Origin: Epiperipatus broadwayi
Lineage: Eukaryota > Onychophora > Udeonychophora > Euonychophora > Peripatidae
Direction: 5' to 3'
Assembly (NCBI GenBank): GCA_028023455.1
Contig: JAQFVV010012402.1
Span: 17,112,935 to 17,176,934, forward strand
Length of the DNA stretch: 64,000 nt
The notes under the pieces were generated by a model. It did no database searches. It was given only the letters and a program-made list of their open reading frames with translations, and had not been told where the DNA came from. Position 1 is the stretch's first letter. Each line of letters starts with the position of its first letter. Below, one piece after another: positions 1 to 12,764 of the stretch. The position numbers and the translations under genes are program-made.

Positions 1-1548
1 GTATTTCCCAGATATCGAACACCAAGGATGCAATTCAAGGAAGAAATAATTTTAAACTAAAACACAAGAAGAAGCCAATAACAAGGAACCCTTCCAGGCG
101 CGAATTTGGACACGAACCCCCTAGGAAAGGCAGAACAAACCATTGCCAATTTATGTGAACCTTCCCCCATAACCAAAACCAAAAGCCAACTTAACTGAAA
201 ATTACGACCCCCAAATGAGCCGATTTAATATTGAACCACATATTTGTTTGATGTAAAATATTTTCTAAAAGTCGTTTATTTTCTTGAAAAATATAAGTTT
301 CACTTTTTCCCCCTCCTATGGAGAGGGGCACCTTTTCAAAGGCCCCGCGGGGGCGCAACCGCGAGGCAAAAGTTAAGAGGCGTTGTAGATAAAATATTAC
401 ATGCACTTCCTATTAGCATTCTTGAATAAATTTTTCTTTAAATGCTGATAACTATTCCTAAAGAAATAGCATATTATCATATTCAGACCATTGTGGATGA
501 TTCTTAAGTGGTTTGCTTTTTGAATTTTTTTCTGGAAATAGGAATTTGGCTTTTGAAGATTTTTTTTTTCCATACATGGTAGCCAGCTATAGAATAATTA
601 CAGAAATATTTGGTGACCGACTTGCATCACCCCTTATTGCTTTAAATAATTTCTTTTTACTGATCAGGACTTTTTGCATATTAATTCGCTAAAATCAATA
701 AGGATAGAACAATTAACATAAGATGGATTCCTACTAAAATAAACATTTTAAATTATTGTGAATTATAAATTCCCTTTATTTTTACTAGAAAGCTTGATAA
801 TTTTTGCTTGCTATTATTAATATTAGTTCATTTTAAGTAGGAATCTCAATACTTTTAAAAGCCGTTTTAAGTTCATGTAAATCTTTTTGAAAAGTTTCAT
901 TGATTTGTTGTGTTTGCATTCATACATAGGCTACAACTAAATTTCAGATTTGGAAAACTTATGATGACATACCTAGGCTTATATACTAAAGTTTATATGA
1001 AATTTTGTATGTCCCTTTTATAAATCCATCATAAGATTTTGCCATCTGCCTTCTATTTGTTTAAGATTAATTTATTTTATTATTATCATGTATATATTAG
1101 TCAGTAACCAACATAGAATAACAGTAATAAATGTTTGAAATATAACTCCAAAGATCTCATATTAGAAAAAAAAAATCCATTTCAAATTAATAATAAAATA
1201 TTTATTAAGGATTGTTATAGTATAATGAATTACATTTGCTACAGTTATTACCATTCAAGTTGATATTTTTGGGGGGCAAATAAATATTTTACATTTTATT
1301 TCTTATAGATTAATTTCTCCATTGCTTTCTCATCTATAATATCAGTGCCAAACAATATCATATCAACAACAAAACTTCACTTCAAACTGTGCAGGAGAAA
1401 GTAATTATAATCTCCTTTGTTGTACTATTTTTAAAATTGAATAAACAGACAGTCAATTATAAGATCACTAAGAATTGATATCATGACAACACTTTATTAT
1501 AATATCTATATAAATGTTTATACATACAATGCATATATTATTTTATAG
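1..1548. other. AT-rich non-coding sequence, probable COX20 intron
   Basis: No exon could be recognised here. It lies directly 5' of a COX20 internal exon, so it is most likely COX20 intron, with the first coding exons beyond the left edge. Positions 60-375 are much richer in C and G than their surroundings. A patch at about 320-363 holds GGGGC/GCCCC and CCGCGGGGG-type self-complementary runs, suggesting a small unidentified repeat. The short ORFs at 191-406 and 244-429 overlap that patch on opposite strands and resemble no protein I know. Confidence 0.5.
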
Positions 1549-1612
1549 GTCGTACTAATAGGGCATGTGATATTGCTATAGGAACTTTTACAGGAGTTAC
1601 ATTTTTGAGATG
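1549..1612 (+). CDS. COX20: COX20, penultimate coding exon (partial gene)
   Basis: COX20 (FAM36A) is a small two-pass protein of the inner mitochondrial membrane that chaperones newly made COX2 during cytochrome c oxidase assembly. The exon follows an acceptor TTTTATAG and ends before the donor GTAAGA. It is 64 nt long, with 2 nt completing a codon, 20 full codons and 2 nt left over. The peptide RTNRACDIAIGTFTGVTFLR aligns with the vertebrate segment reading roughly RIRRSCDVGVGGFILVTLGC, the start of transmembrane helix 2. The trailing TG joins the G of the exon at 6105 to make the conserved Trp. Earlier exons (N-terminus and helix 1) were not found and should lie to the left of the window. 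The family assignment rests on this exon together with the next one. Confidence 0.85.
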
Positions 1613-1789
1613 GTAAGAAATTTTTTTTTTTTGTATAATTTAATTTTCTATTTTGGTATACTCAAGTTGCTGAAGATTTTTTTCTATAGAACTGTTTGAT
1701 AAAGGGCTTGAGATTTTTGAACATTAATTATTAAATCAAAGCCTTTATACATTGTATTCAAAACATTCTCTAGTTCTTTTGTTTAATTG

Positions 1790-2190
1790 TCAATAATAGC
1801 ATAATCATCAGCATATTGTAAATCCAGAAGCCAAAAAGATGAAATTCTTGTTTTCACTTTTAGTTAATTCAAATTAAAAAAATCCACTATCAAATCTGTA
1901 TTGGGCCTTGATCCCAGATTCATTAAGCTGCCTATAAAAACTTCCAAAGATCAGTCATAAAAATTAAAAACAAAATTGGAGGTAGTAAATACCTTAGTTT
2001 AACATGTTTTCATTTCAGATTTTCCATTTCTAGTAGTAACAATTCTTTTCATTCTTTCATGTAAAAGTTGTATGATATGAATAAATTTTGAACAATTAAC
2101 TAATTTCAAACAATGCCAGAGACCTGTTTGATTAATTGAATCATATGCCCTCACCAAATCAACAAAACTAATATAAATATCATTCTTTTG
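1790..2190 (-). pseudogene. Decayed LINE reverse transcriptase fragment
   Basis: Reading the minus strand gives a recognisable non-LTR RT core broken by stops and frameshifts. A segment like SFVDLVRAYDSINQTGLW (motif A, around 2110-2185) is followed by LHERMKRIV, and then by LQYADDYAIID (the catalytic YADD box, near 1800-1830). The order and spacing match endonuclease-type LINE polymerases of the RTE/Jockey kind. It sits inside the COX20 intron in antisense orientation. It is a molecular fossil, not a gene. Confidence 0.7.
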
Positions 2191-2759
2191 TCCCTACACT
2201 TCTACAAGACTCTTAAAAAAAAAAATTTATAATGAATTTGAGCATAGTTTTCACGGAGGAAAAGCATGTTTATATTATAAAAATTATCTGAAAGACATTC
2301 CAAAGAAATCCGATATTGTTTTCATTGAGAAAAGATAGAATATATATTGGGAGAGTTACAATTAGGCTAAATATTAAAGTCTTTCAGAAAGAAAAGTTTG
2401 CTGTGAAAGAAGTTAAGCAAGAGCATTATAAAATATCAAATAAACAGAATGGATCCACATTTCTACATGTGAATGTATTTATGGATTAGTTAGTATAGTC
2501 ATTGCAAAAATCATCTTTAGTGTATTTATCCTTTTTTTTTTCTTGGATTGATCATACTTATTTGCGAGTGGCTACTGCTAATTTTTAGAACAGTTTTCTT
2601 TTAACCTTATAATATTTGGTCTAAACATAAACTGTTAATGCTTTTTTTAAAAATAAGTTTATAAATAACTTGATATATATGTTTAACTTTTCATTTAATG
2701 ACATATCGTAAATTGTAATAATTTTATGCCATTCATTAAAACATAATAAAAGGAATTGA

Positions 2760-2910
2760 AAGTGATTATTTAATATCTTCGCACTCATTTTCAAATGCTT
2801 AAGATTTGCCTATACATATATGTTTAGGTTAAAAAAATACAATAGATTCATTTTGTCTTTTCAAAAGACTTCGTGTTGAGAGAGTATTCGTTAAATGTGT
2901 AAAATCTATC
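2760..2910. mobile_element. Relic of the 33.4-kb TIR element family
   Basis: The stretch from about 2780 to 2900 (ACTTAAGATTTGCC-like core, then GATTCATTTT, then GTGTTG...GAAAGTATTCG-like end) is an old, diverged match to the interior and right end of the element at 33408-33789. The left inverted repeat is not visible, so this is a partial or decayed copy. Confidence 0.5.
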
Positions 2911-3362
2911 TAGTGCATGTGTAGTGGAGTGATCCCTAATTATTATTACAGTTTAAAAAACAAAACATAACACTATATAAATAAATAATTCGTTATATAT
3001 GTTACATATAAATTATAGACTGATTTTATTTTCATAATCAAACATTACATTTTACTAAACTTTTAATGAGATTTCAAAAATTAACGTTTTAAAAGATCCA
3101 ATGCTGATGAAACTATGCTATTATTTACTAATATATATTATAAAATTCAAGAGACCGAATTTAAAATTTGCCAGATTGAGTAAATGGACAAAAGGAACTG
3201 TTTTGGTAAATACTTTTTTTTTGGCTAAACTTTGAAAATGAATAAAAGATTTGGGCAAACTTCCATTTTTAACTGATGTCAGTGATAAAATATTTTTAGT
3301 TCACATTTTGTAAAAAGATGCAGTGATTTAGTGTTTGCATCAAAGAAGTATTTTCTGTCGCC

Positions 3363-3390
3363 AGTTGTTAACAAAGGCTAGTTAACAACT
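3363..3390. repeat. Small perfect hairpin
   Basis: AGTTGTTAAC and its exact reverse complement GTTAACAACT are separated by 8 bases. It lies in the COX20 intron and has no other context. Confidence 0.6.
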
Positions 3391-4019
3391 TACTTTCATT
3401 AACCAGTAGTTATATATCAATTTTATTTCTACATGGAAAAGTTGGTGCTTGAAAACAATATTGGGTTCTCAACTGTAAATTACTTTTAGGAATAAGCAAT
3501 TTAGTTCCAAAAAACTTTAAATTCAGTGTAGGTGAAAGTGTCAATTAATTTGTGATATCATAAAGTATCTAAGCTTTCTTTTACTTACATTCATCTTGTA
3601 TAGAAATACTTTTTGTTATTGAATAAACTATTATTATAATTCATTGGAGGAAGGGATGTAGAATTGTTTATAGGCCATTATCACAAGATGAAATTAGATA
3701 TTTATCTGTATTTCTCTTATTAATAGGAACTTTATAATCCTGCCTCTCTCCTTCAAAAATGTCAAGAATGAATAGTTCTAAAGGATATAAAAAATGGAAT
3801 GACGTACTATTAGGCATAGATATTTAATATTAATTATTAAATTTATATCTTCCTTCTTGAAGTATATTTGTACAATATATCATTTATTATCAGTTTTCCA
3901 AAGATTGGTTATGGACCGACTATCTAAAAAAATCTTTAGCTACGATGTAAAATGCTTCTGCTTACATGAAGTTTTTATGCAAAGGTCATATTCCTACAAA
4001 TAAAGTAAGCAAAGTTAAA

Positions 4020-5350
4020 CATTTTCTTTCTTTGAAAACATTATATACTTCTATAAATCTTTTCTAATTATTATTCTTCCAGTCCAGGTTTATTTATTTT
4101 CTACTTCTATTCCATTTTAATAAAAGCTGTCTCATTAATTGCATTATTTATTCTCATATTTTTGTTATAAAGACATACCAAAAAAAAAATTACTTCATGC
4201 CAAAACACATTCCATACAATTCTTATCCTCTTTCAACATCTTACATTCAAAAAATAAGTGTTTGATACTGTCATTCCCATATCCACATAAACTAATCTAC
4301 AGGCCAAGGTCTTCATCTATTTTCATCCTTTTCCTGGGTATTTAAAAACTCCAGTTGTCACATTAAATAAGCCCCCTCTAGAGTTATCGAACATTCTTTT
4401 ATATTTTATATATATTTTTTATTTTCACTGGTTTTTTAATTCATATTCATTTTACACAACTACTTTTTTCCTAACCAGTTTTAATTCTCTTATTCCACTT
4501 CTCATAATTATTCACCTGTAAAATATTCTCTACACATCCCATTTCTTAAATACATAAAAATAAATTGTCTGTTAACTTTGCATATTGTAAAACTTTTGTT
4601 AGTCATTCCCCTTTCTATAATCTAATTAAACACAGTTTTTACTAATTTATTTTTATTCATATATTGTAACCATCTATATTTTTAATTTGCTTCTTTAATT
4701 TCCTTCATTAAAAAATAAGTTCACTCATTTCTCTTTGAATAGTCTCATTTGTTGTTCACAATTCACCATCCTATATTTTTTCTTTTTGAATATGATCTAA
4801 AAAATTTTGAGTTCTCTTCTAATACAAAATGTCTCCTTTGTGAATGTTATATCAGAGACCATCACCTTTTTTCAAATTATTCTACATACCTCATATTTAT
4901 TATATGACAAACTCGATAGATTTTTAATGAATCTCATTCTATTTTTTTGTTTTACTTTCAAATCTAATTTCCAATTATCTGTATATTTGTTTTTTCAATT
5001 TAAGAAAGTAACTAAGTATTTATGTTTCTTCAAGACAAATATCTCTCACTTTCTATCTTTTAGTTTTATCCATCCCATTAGTTTTTTTTTATTGAATTTG
5101 AATTTTCATAGATCTTCCTCTCAACATTTTTTAATAAGAGCTCCATATCTTTTACCCTATTTGCAAAAAATGCCATACAATGCTCAAAAAATGTTATGTA
5201 TGTATTGTTTTGATTCCAATTATGAGAATCCCTATTCATTTCTCTTTTAAATAAAATAAATAATCAAAGTAATAATGAATATCCTTATTTCAATATAATT
5301 TCATATTTAATTTCCAGGGATTCTTTATCTTCTAATCGATATTTTCAACA
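4020..5350 (-). pseudogene. Pyrimidine-rich relic, LINE 3' end on minus strand
   Basis: The + strand here is strikingly T/C-rich. On the minus strand, positions 4195-4290 read CGYGNDSIKHLFFECKML, which resembles the Cys/His knuckle (C...HLFFxC) found after the RT of many LINEs (the zf-RVT type). The rest of the block is too decayed to read. The 147-codon + strand ORF at 4807-5250 is low-complexity Phe/Leu/Ser-rich sequence produced by this base composition, and I do not regard it as a gene. Confidence 0.4.
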
Positions 5351-6085
5351 TTTCTCCACAATCTATTCTCCATTCTATGATAAATCTTTTCTCTTTATTA
5401 AAAATACAATAATTAATAATTTATTTTCCTTGTAAGACATAATAATCTTGAAATCCAGTGTGAATCTTCAAGATTATTTTTTTTCATTCTAGTTTTAATC
5501 CTATTTATTAATATATATGTAAATTATTGTTACTGAAATTATAGCTAGTAAATGTCTAAAATATTTTGCTATTTTTTTGTATAATAATCTAATTCTTACT
5601 CTGTTCATTAATTACTTGAAAAAACTTCCAAGTGCTTCTTGGATATTTGATTTTATGAAATATTGACTATATGATTTATTATTATTATAAAAATAATCAA
5701 GCATATTTCACATCAAAATATATATATATTTATGATTTTCTATAACCCAGATATAATTCTGTTTATTGTTTTGCAGCTTGATATTCTTTGATATAAAAAA
5801 ATATGTTATAAAAATTTTCATCTAAAAGATAATTTTAATGATTTGAATATTTCTTGGAAATACATTACTATGGGCAAGTGATAATATTGGATCATATGTT
5901 TATTAAAATATGTAGTGCTTTGACAACAACATTTGATAATATTAATCATTACAGTGTCTTGAAATATATACACAAATATTTTTTTTTATTCCAAAAAAAA
6001 AAAAAAAAAGGAAAATGTTTAAATTTTATGAATATCTCACAACTCGTTATTTCAAAAATATAATATTCATTTTTGTAAATTTAAA

Positions 6086-6091
6086 TTTATT
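6086..6091 (-). promoter_or_regulatory. GPATCH11: Candidate GPATCH11 polyadenylation signal
   Basis: The + strand TTTATT reads AATAAA on the minus strand, about 165 bases downstream of the GPATCH11 stop. It is the first canonical signal I find on that strand. If used, the GPATCH11 mRNA would run antisense across the whole last coding exon of COX20. Weaker signals closer to the stop cannot be excluded. Confidence 0.4.
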
Positions 6092-6104
6092 TTTTGTTTT
6101 TCAG

Positions 6105-6237
6105 GTGTATTTGTCGTTACAACTGGTCTGAGCAAAAATTCAAACATCAGCAGATTAGAGCTGCTATTAATGCCAGTCTTTTACAGGAAGGAACTGAAGA
6201 GAAAATGGATAATAACAATTCTAAAAATGACAAATAA
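6105..6237 (+). CDS. COX20: COX20, last coding exon
   Basis: The exon follows a strong acceptor (TTTTTGTTTTTCAG). One base completes the Trp codon from the exon at 1549-1612, then 43 codons and TAA follow. The peptide begins CICRYNWSEQKFKHQQIRAA, matching the family signature W-x-x-CRYN-(Y/W) at the end of transmembrane helix 2 and the basic matrix or intermembrane tail. The motif LLQEGT near the end matches the vertebrate ILYEGT. The C-terminus is a polar Asn/Lys-rich tail, as in other animals. The two exons are separated by a 4.5 kb intron full of LINE relics. The next gene, GPATCH11, converges on this one with its stop 17 bp away. Confidence 0.9.
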
Positions 6238-6254
6238 ATAATATGTATAAACTA

Positions 6255-6310
6255 TCATTGATGAGAATCAAAATCATTCCCAGGACAATTGGTCTTCAAG
6301 TCTTCTGAAT
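6255..6310 (-). CDS. GPATCH11: GPATCH11, last coding exon
   Basis: This minus-strand exon follows the acceptor CTTGTTTTTTCAG. It begins with 2 nt that complete an Asp codon left open by the exon at 21035-21116, then encodes SEDLKTNCPGNDFDSHQ and TGA. The DL..xCPG core is the conserved C-terminal signature of GPATCH11, as in vertebrate EDLSSNCPG. Cys226 and perhaps His234 would complete the putative metal-binding set started by C209xxC212 in the preceding exon. The exon lies wholly inside the 3' UTR of the convergent COX20 gene and is separated from the previous exon by a 14.7 kb intron. It is very short, so the call depends on frame continuity and the CPG motif, which both fit. Confidence 0.88.
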
Positions 6311-6417
6311 CTGAAAAAACAAGAAAAATGACTTTATAATGAATTAGATAAGGTGGAAAAAAAATGCTATAAGCAAATTAAGATGGATTATTTTTAAATC
6401 AATGATTACTTAAAATG

Positions 6418-6423
6418 AATAAA
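6418..6423 (+). promoter_or_regulatory. COX20: Candidate COX20 polyadenylation signal
   Basis: AATAAA lies about 180 bases after the COX20 stop. An earlier AATAAAT-like run overlaps the stop itself (6234-6239) but is too close to it to be the main signal. Use of 6418 would make the COX20 3' UTR contain the entire last exon and the splice acceptor of GPATCH11 in antisense. Confidence 0.45.
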
Positions 6424-6829
6424 TATTTTTAAAATTACATTGTTTAAATGATAACCAAGCTATATTTTCTACAAACAACAGCTTTTTAATTACATAATTA
6501 TAAGTTAATTTCATTTATTTACTCATGAGATAATTTACTTTATATGATAATGACAAAATGCTAAATGGATAACTCAAGTGTATAATCAATATATATATAT
6601 ATTTGAAATAACTATAATTCAATATAAGAAATTGTAAAGAAAATAAGAAATAGTAATCAATCCAATAATACATACAATTAGAATCTCAAATAGGCTAAGA
6701 CATAGTAGAGAAGAAATGTAAGGATTATTGTGGAATGTGCAATTTAGATAAAGGAAAAAGATTAATAATTTCATAAATTTGAATGGAAATATGAAAAAGG
6801 AATTTGGGTATAAATATTGAGGACCAGCT

Positions 6830-9020
6830 TGAGACTTCTGTACCCTAAACGACCCTTCCCCCCCATCTTCAATGTCAACTTTGATTTGTGTGTGTTTTTA
6901 AAATAATCTGTAAAAATTTGTGATCCATATAGATCAATATTGTACCCTAGATACCAACCTAATTGGCCTAAGGATAGTCAGTGTTAGCCTGTGTATATAT
7001 TATAACGGTCAAGTTTGTATATTCGCGTAACAGAATCTAGAATCCAAGCAAAGAGGCCAAAGCTGACGAGACCAGGAGTGCGACACCCCGAATCCGACTA
7101 CGCTTCAACTCATCTGCCAGAACTCCCAAAATTCAAGACCCTACGAATGACCACAATTGAAGCTACACATAGCATACAATTTCATTCACGGCCGACATAG
7201 GTCAGGGAGACGCAATAAGATTCTGATAAACAAACGAAGATTCTTAAATAGACTAAATATATTACTAGACTATTAATGCATAGTTTTATGAATGAACGGG
7301 GTCAATAATTAGAATTGGACTGAATTGGATCAATGACGAGACAGAATAAAATACACTAAATTAATTATAATTTATTTACAAGTAAAATAAAATTGACAAT
7401 AGCATTACAGAATTTCAGCGTAGAATGTACGCAGGCATTGGGTAGATAAGAGATAACACATTCTCTTCGTACACTGAATTTAAAAATGACTTTATACAAG
7501 CAATCATTGAATTTTGGCATAGATGAGTTTAACATATGCCCATCTTATGAAATGATTTACAAGTGATACATAAAAGTCACTAAGTTATGTCTATAATCTA
7601 GTTATGCCAAATCCTATTAAATTTGTGGCTGTTATATAAGTAATTATATTAAGCCTTGATCAATCTAATAATTCATTATTTATTGCAAATACAATATTAT
7701 TTAACGATGAGCAAATACCAGCTCAAGTAACATTAGATCAAACCTGGCTTTCAAGAGAAATTTTCAGATCAATGCTGAAAGTGCTATGTTAATGGGGGAA
7801 AGTTGGCTGCATAAGATTTTACCAATGCGCTATGGCACAGGTAAATGACAATAGGAAAAGTCACTCTGCGGATGAATGACTCCAGGGTTCTTGCGACCAA
7901 CGCTGGTACTTGTAACTAACTGTCATACTGCGAAAAGGGAACATTTGTGTTCGGAAATGGCGGGGGACTTATGTGCTAACCTGGCCTTGGCTCAGGCTTT
8001 GCTACTGCTCTATTCTATAAGAGAAGATGTGCCGGCTTCACCATGGCTCCATCTTAATATACGTATCATACGTAGCAGCAAAACAAGAAGAAATTTAATA
8101 AAATAATAGATCACATCTGCCAAGCAAAGAATATTATATTTCATAATATGAAATACAAGACAATAGCATATTAGCTCTATCGATTGGAACCAACTCTTGT
8201 GTAGCCTGATAATAAATGTCTATGCTACTGACGGGGATATTAATAAATCTTTACTTCAACATGCTCGATCTATTTGGTTGATTACTTTATAGATAATTAA
8301 TACTTTAAGGAGGGAAAGTATATTTCTATGGACTTAGGAAGAACTTAAATGATAAATATACTTATAACTATCATCAAGGCTAATCTAATTCTTAATAAAA
8401 CTATAAAGTTTAAGCTTTCAAATTGTTGATTAAAACTAACCACATTTCACATTTTAAATCATCATTAATAAGAATAATAACGAGCGCTAGGCAAGTCATT
8501 ATTTATAAAAATAGGATTTCGAAACCTTGTAGAAGGTGACACTATAAAACAAATTATTTAACTAAAATAAGCAAAGAAATATAGACATAACCGCAGTGAT
8601 ATAACTTTAAATTAGACGCTGGTAATTTACTTTTAAATAAAAGGGAATTATAAATAGTCAGATCATTTTAACTTTAGCAACATTAATTTTGATAGCAATT
8701 TAAACATTATTTTAAATATCAAATGGGTTTAAATTATAGTTACACTTGGTTTTACAATTATTTTAAAGAGAGTTAGCTAACTTATATAAAAATTACACAG
8801 AGCTCTGCGGTTTTGAAAATAAAACTGTACCGGTATTATTCATCTGGACTGCAAGTGCTGGGCAGCTGGTGGCATCATCTTTCCCGATCTTTTACGCTCG
8901 AGTCTTCTAATGGCATGATGGTTAAAACATTGCCACGAGAGACACCTTGCTCTCCCTGCAGAGTAACAGCAAAGAAATGCCCGTTTTTAGCCAGATATAT
9001 CAGAAAATGAACACGTGGAA
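6830..9020. other. GC-richer island, probable unclassified mobile element remnant
   Basis: Within GPATCH11 intron 5, blocks at about 6830-7210, 7390-7480, 7780-8060 and 8800-9010 are clearly less AT-rich than the surroundings and use more CpG. The ORFs there (7015-7200, 7876-8106, 8813-9010) have no recognisable motifs. A small imperfect hairpin (CAGCGTAGAATGTACG against CGTACACTG) lies at 7418-7480. I see no terminal repeats or RT motifs. A former retroelement or DNA transposon is the likeliest origin. Confidence 0.3.
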
Positions 9021-9464
9021 ACTGACTGCAATTGCTTTCTAAAAATAGCTGTCTATCTCCTTATTTAAAAATATAGAGTATTTATAGGTTTGGTCTCAAG
9101 CACTTAACATTATTGGAATCTATTGCCTCAAGACTCATTAACTCAAGAATTTAATTAAATATTATAAAATTTATAATCCAGATTTGAAATCTGAGATAAC
9201 TTATGGAATGTTAGAACCATTCCCTAAACTGTTATAGTTAAGATTTATTGTAAACAATTTCCAATTTAGATTTTAAAAATAACTTTTTAATGTTTTCTAA
9301 GGTGATTTTAAATAGCGAGATTTTGAACTAATTTTACTTTTACCGAATGCAGGTGTGGCCGTTAATGACATTTTTGTTTACAACCAAAAATTTTTTTTTT
9401 TTTATTACTTGATCAGAGCTTTTGTTTTTAATAAAATAAGAAACTTTTAATTAAAAACAACCTT

Positions 9465-9620
9465 TTAACATATTTTTATATAACTTTTAAATATATTTTT
9501 ATATAACTTTTAAATATATTTTCAAGAAACTTTCTCCCTGAAATATATAGAGAACAAGAAAATCTTTTAAAGATTTTTAAAGAAACATTTAACATATTTT
9601 TAGATAACTTTTAAATATTT
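9465..9620. repeat. Short AT-rich tandem repeat
   Basis: A unit of about 23 bp containing TTTTTATATAACTTTTAAAT is repeated around 9470-9525, and a diverged copy lies at 9585-9620. Confidence 0.6.
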
Positions 9621-9839
9621 TAAAATCATGCCTTCCCTATATATAGCACAGATCATATATCCACATGTGAATTTACAATATTAACAACAAAATTAATAAT
9701 TTACTACTAACTTTAATAATATAATAAACATTTTTATAAATTTTAAGTAAACTTTGTACGCTATAATTTTATTAATCCTATCTAATTACAGCGTTCTTTC
9801 ATATGTGAATAAATAATACTGTTAGACAGACATGAGTGT

Positions 9840-12760
9840 TTTACAAGCTATTTTAAAAATATTAACATTAAATAGGTTTGAACTTAGCACAGATGAGTGT
9901 GTCATTAGGTTTGATGATGAAACGATAAGGGCTTGGAAGGTTATCATTTCAATATATAAATAGATAAAACAGTCCTTAAATAATTAGAACAAAAAGGTTT
10001 CTCCAAAAGTCCACCAGAAACACAGTTAAGACATAATTTAAGTATTTTTCCATTCTTATTTCACCTTCTAGCTAAGAATATCTAGAAACCTATTTATTAA
10101 TATTGGAAACTCAGCTGGGTTGATGATGATCTGCTTACTTTGAAAGAAAAATTTTAAGTATGAAAAGGAAAGAAAAAAATCATCTGGTCTAGACTCACAT
10201 ATAAAGATATGGAAAAGGATGCACTATCGCTGCAACATTAACCTCATGTCATTATATGTATATATTGCAACAAGTTTTGTGTTACAAAAAAAAGAAAAGG
10301 ATGCAGATTGTAAGAGGGGGAAAAGATAATATGAGATTTATACTTAGTGTATTAGAGATTAGACAAAATTTTTGAATGAAAAGCAAATAATACTATTTTA
10401 GCAAACATTATATCATAAGTAATAAAATTATCTTAACAAACATTTATTAAAAGTTGTGTAATCATAAACATACATTTAAATGTTCTTTAATTTTTTTTAC
10501 TTACATAAGTCTTCCAATTAATTAAAAACTTTTATTTTTCACTATCTACAAGTACTATTATTTTTTTGAAGCTTTTCATCAATTAATTCACAGATTTCAT
10601 GTATTCAACTGTTAAATATTATAATGCATTACACACTACTACAAGAGAGTCTTGGTAATTATCTTAGTATCCTATAAGAAAGCATGTGTAGTAATTTGTA
10701 TAGTGTTTACAATTTCCTTTCTTTGATATAAATATCAACCCATTTCCAATTTACTTTGAATTTAATTCCATTATCATTAATGAAGATTCCTCTATATATC
10801 CAAACTGATTATTGGCCTATATACTTATTTGTAATTGACATTTATTTTTGATCAAATATCAAATAAAAATTAGATTTTCTTTTTCAATGCTTATTTGTAT
10901 TTTAAATATCTGTTGAAATGGTTTATTTTTTCTAGAAGTTTTGAAATTCATTTTACTTCCTTTAGATAGTGTATACTTTTCTCAACTTTTTATTCACTTT
11001 ATACTTTCAAAATAATCGAGGATTAAAAATATATATAATTTTTTTTTTAAAGAAATGCTTTATTCACATAAATTGCATTAAAAAATAAATTTGCTTTAGC
11101 TTTCATAAATAACTATGTCTGGTGTTCATGTTTAGAAATAGTCTTAGTTCTTATTTGTATCAATTTTTATGGGCTTCATGCAAGATTACAATTTAACATT
11201 TTTAACTTGATATTCTTTATTGTTTTGCTATTATGTTTATGAAAAATATTTTTAAACAGATTTTATTTACGAAAGCTGAAAAAAATTTATTTTTTAGTGC
11301 ATTTATGTGAATAAAAGTATTTCTTTAAAATCTTTATATATATATTTCTACTTTTTAATTACACATAAAATTAAAAATTTAAATTTCTCAAATTGTTTGC
11401 AAACTCTAAAAAAAATATATTGTCATTGGGAATACATATATATGCAAAGTTTCAGCTAGATTGAAAATGGATAAAAATCGAGTTACAGGATTTTAACTAG
11501 ACAAAAATACTGTGCAGGTAAATTACTTACTACTCAAAGGTGAAGTAGAAAACTAGTATTTTATTTCAATAAAAAACAATAAGTTAAATGAAAGAAAAAG
11601 ATATATATATATATTTATATCAGAGAACCAGTTGCACATCTAATTTCTTTATCTTTGTGTGTGTACTGTGCCATATAGGTATATATCCCAACCATGTGTA
11701 GTCATATGTATATACTATTTAAAATTTTAGTTTGGTGTTGATGATTATTGGAATTGCTAATGAATATCTTCTTTAACTTTAGTATAGGGACATATTATCT
11801 CTAGTAAGATTTAGAATAAGATTTAGTCTTTTTACAAATATTTTGAACATAAAACAATTAACAATTTGCACTCTCTTTTATCTTTAGGAAAATAGAATGA
11901 TATTAATTTCCTTGGTAGTTTGGAACTACTTATAATCTTAGAGAGGAGAAATGACATTTTGAAATCTAGGCAGTAAGATTTGACATTCTTTTAATTGTCG
12001 ATCAGAAAGCAGTTGCAATATTTTAACTTTTAATACCTTATTTTGTTAAAGTAACTTTATTTATATGCATTAACAAATAAATGATATATTACATTTTCAC
12101 TTGGACGAGTTTATGTATTTGCATGGAAGTTTAGAAATCTATTGTTGACAATAATTTGATGTAAGCTACAAAGTGAATGTCTCGAGCGTGGTAACTAACA
12201 ACTGTCTAAATATTATATCACTTCCAAAAAAAAAAAAAAAAGAAATATAAACAAACTAGAGAAAAATCCATGTTGACAAGCAAGAATCCTGTATACTATT
12301 TTTAGATTGTATTACTATGTATATATTTTATCTACATTAAAAGTGCTAGCCATAATTTTAACAATTTTATTACAAAAGGACAAACAACATAATGTGAATA
12401 TTCATAAAATTGCTTAATATTACACTATACAGCATGGATTATTACTATAAAACAAAGTTTTATGTCTACTTTTGGAAAACTACAAATATGAATTGAGATT
12501 TAAATAGCAACTGAAACACATCTCCAACTCCGTTCTAAAAGTTTGTTCTTAATTTCGCTAATGAACAAATATATATGCATGTTTGGAATACAATGTTAAT
12601 ACTTATGGATAAAACTAACACTGTTATTAAGGATATTAAAGCGCTATTTTAATATACAATGGAAAGGATTGTTCATTTACAATGTTAAAATGTTGATTTT
12701 TACATTATAGTAGCCATATCTCAGATATCATTTATCACAAGAAATCTATTTTACCTCTAT
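9840..12760. other. GPATCH11 intron 5, AT-rich, nothing recognised
   Basis: Apart from homopolymer runs and ATATAT tracts I see no exon, RT motif or terminal repeat here. It is annotated as intron because it lies between GPATCH11 exons 5 and 6. Confidence 0.5.
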
Positions 12761-12764
12761 TGGA

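Noticed and set aside
4807-5250. 147-codon + strand open frame
   Set aside because: Phe/Leu/Ser/Tyr low-complexity reading of a pyrimidine-rich block that shows a LINE-like tail on the other strand. No family motif and no splice context.
7015-9010. Three short + strand ORFs in a GC-richer island
   Set aside because: No start context, splice sites or motif. Best explained by a mobile element remnant, reported only as an island.
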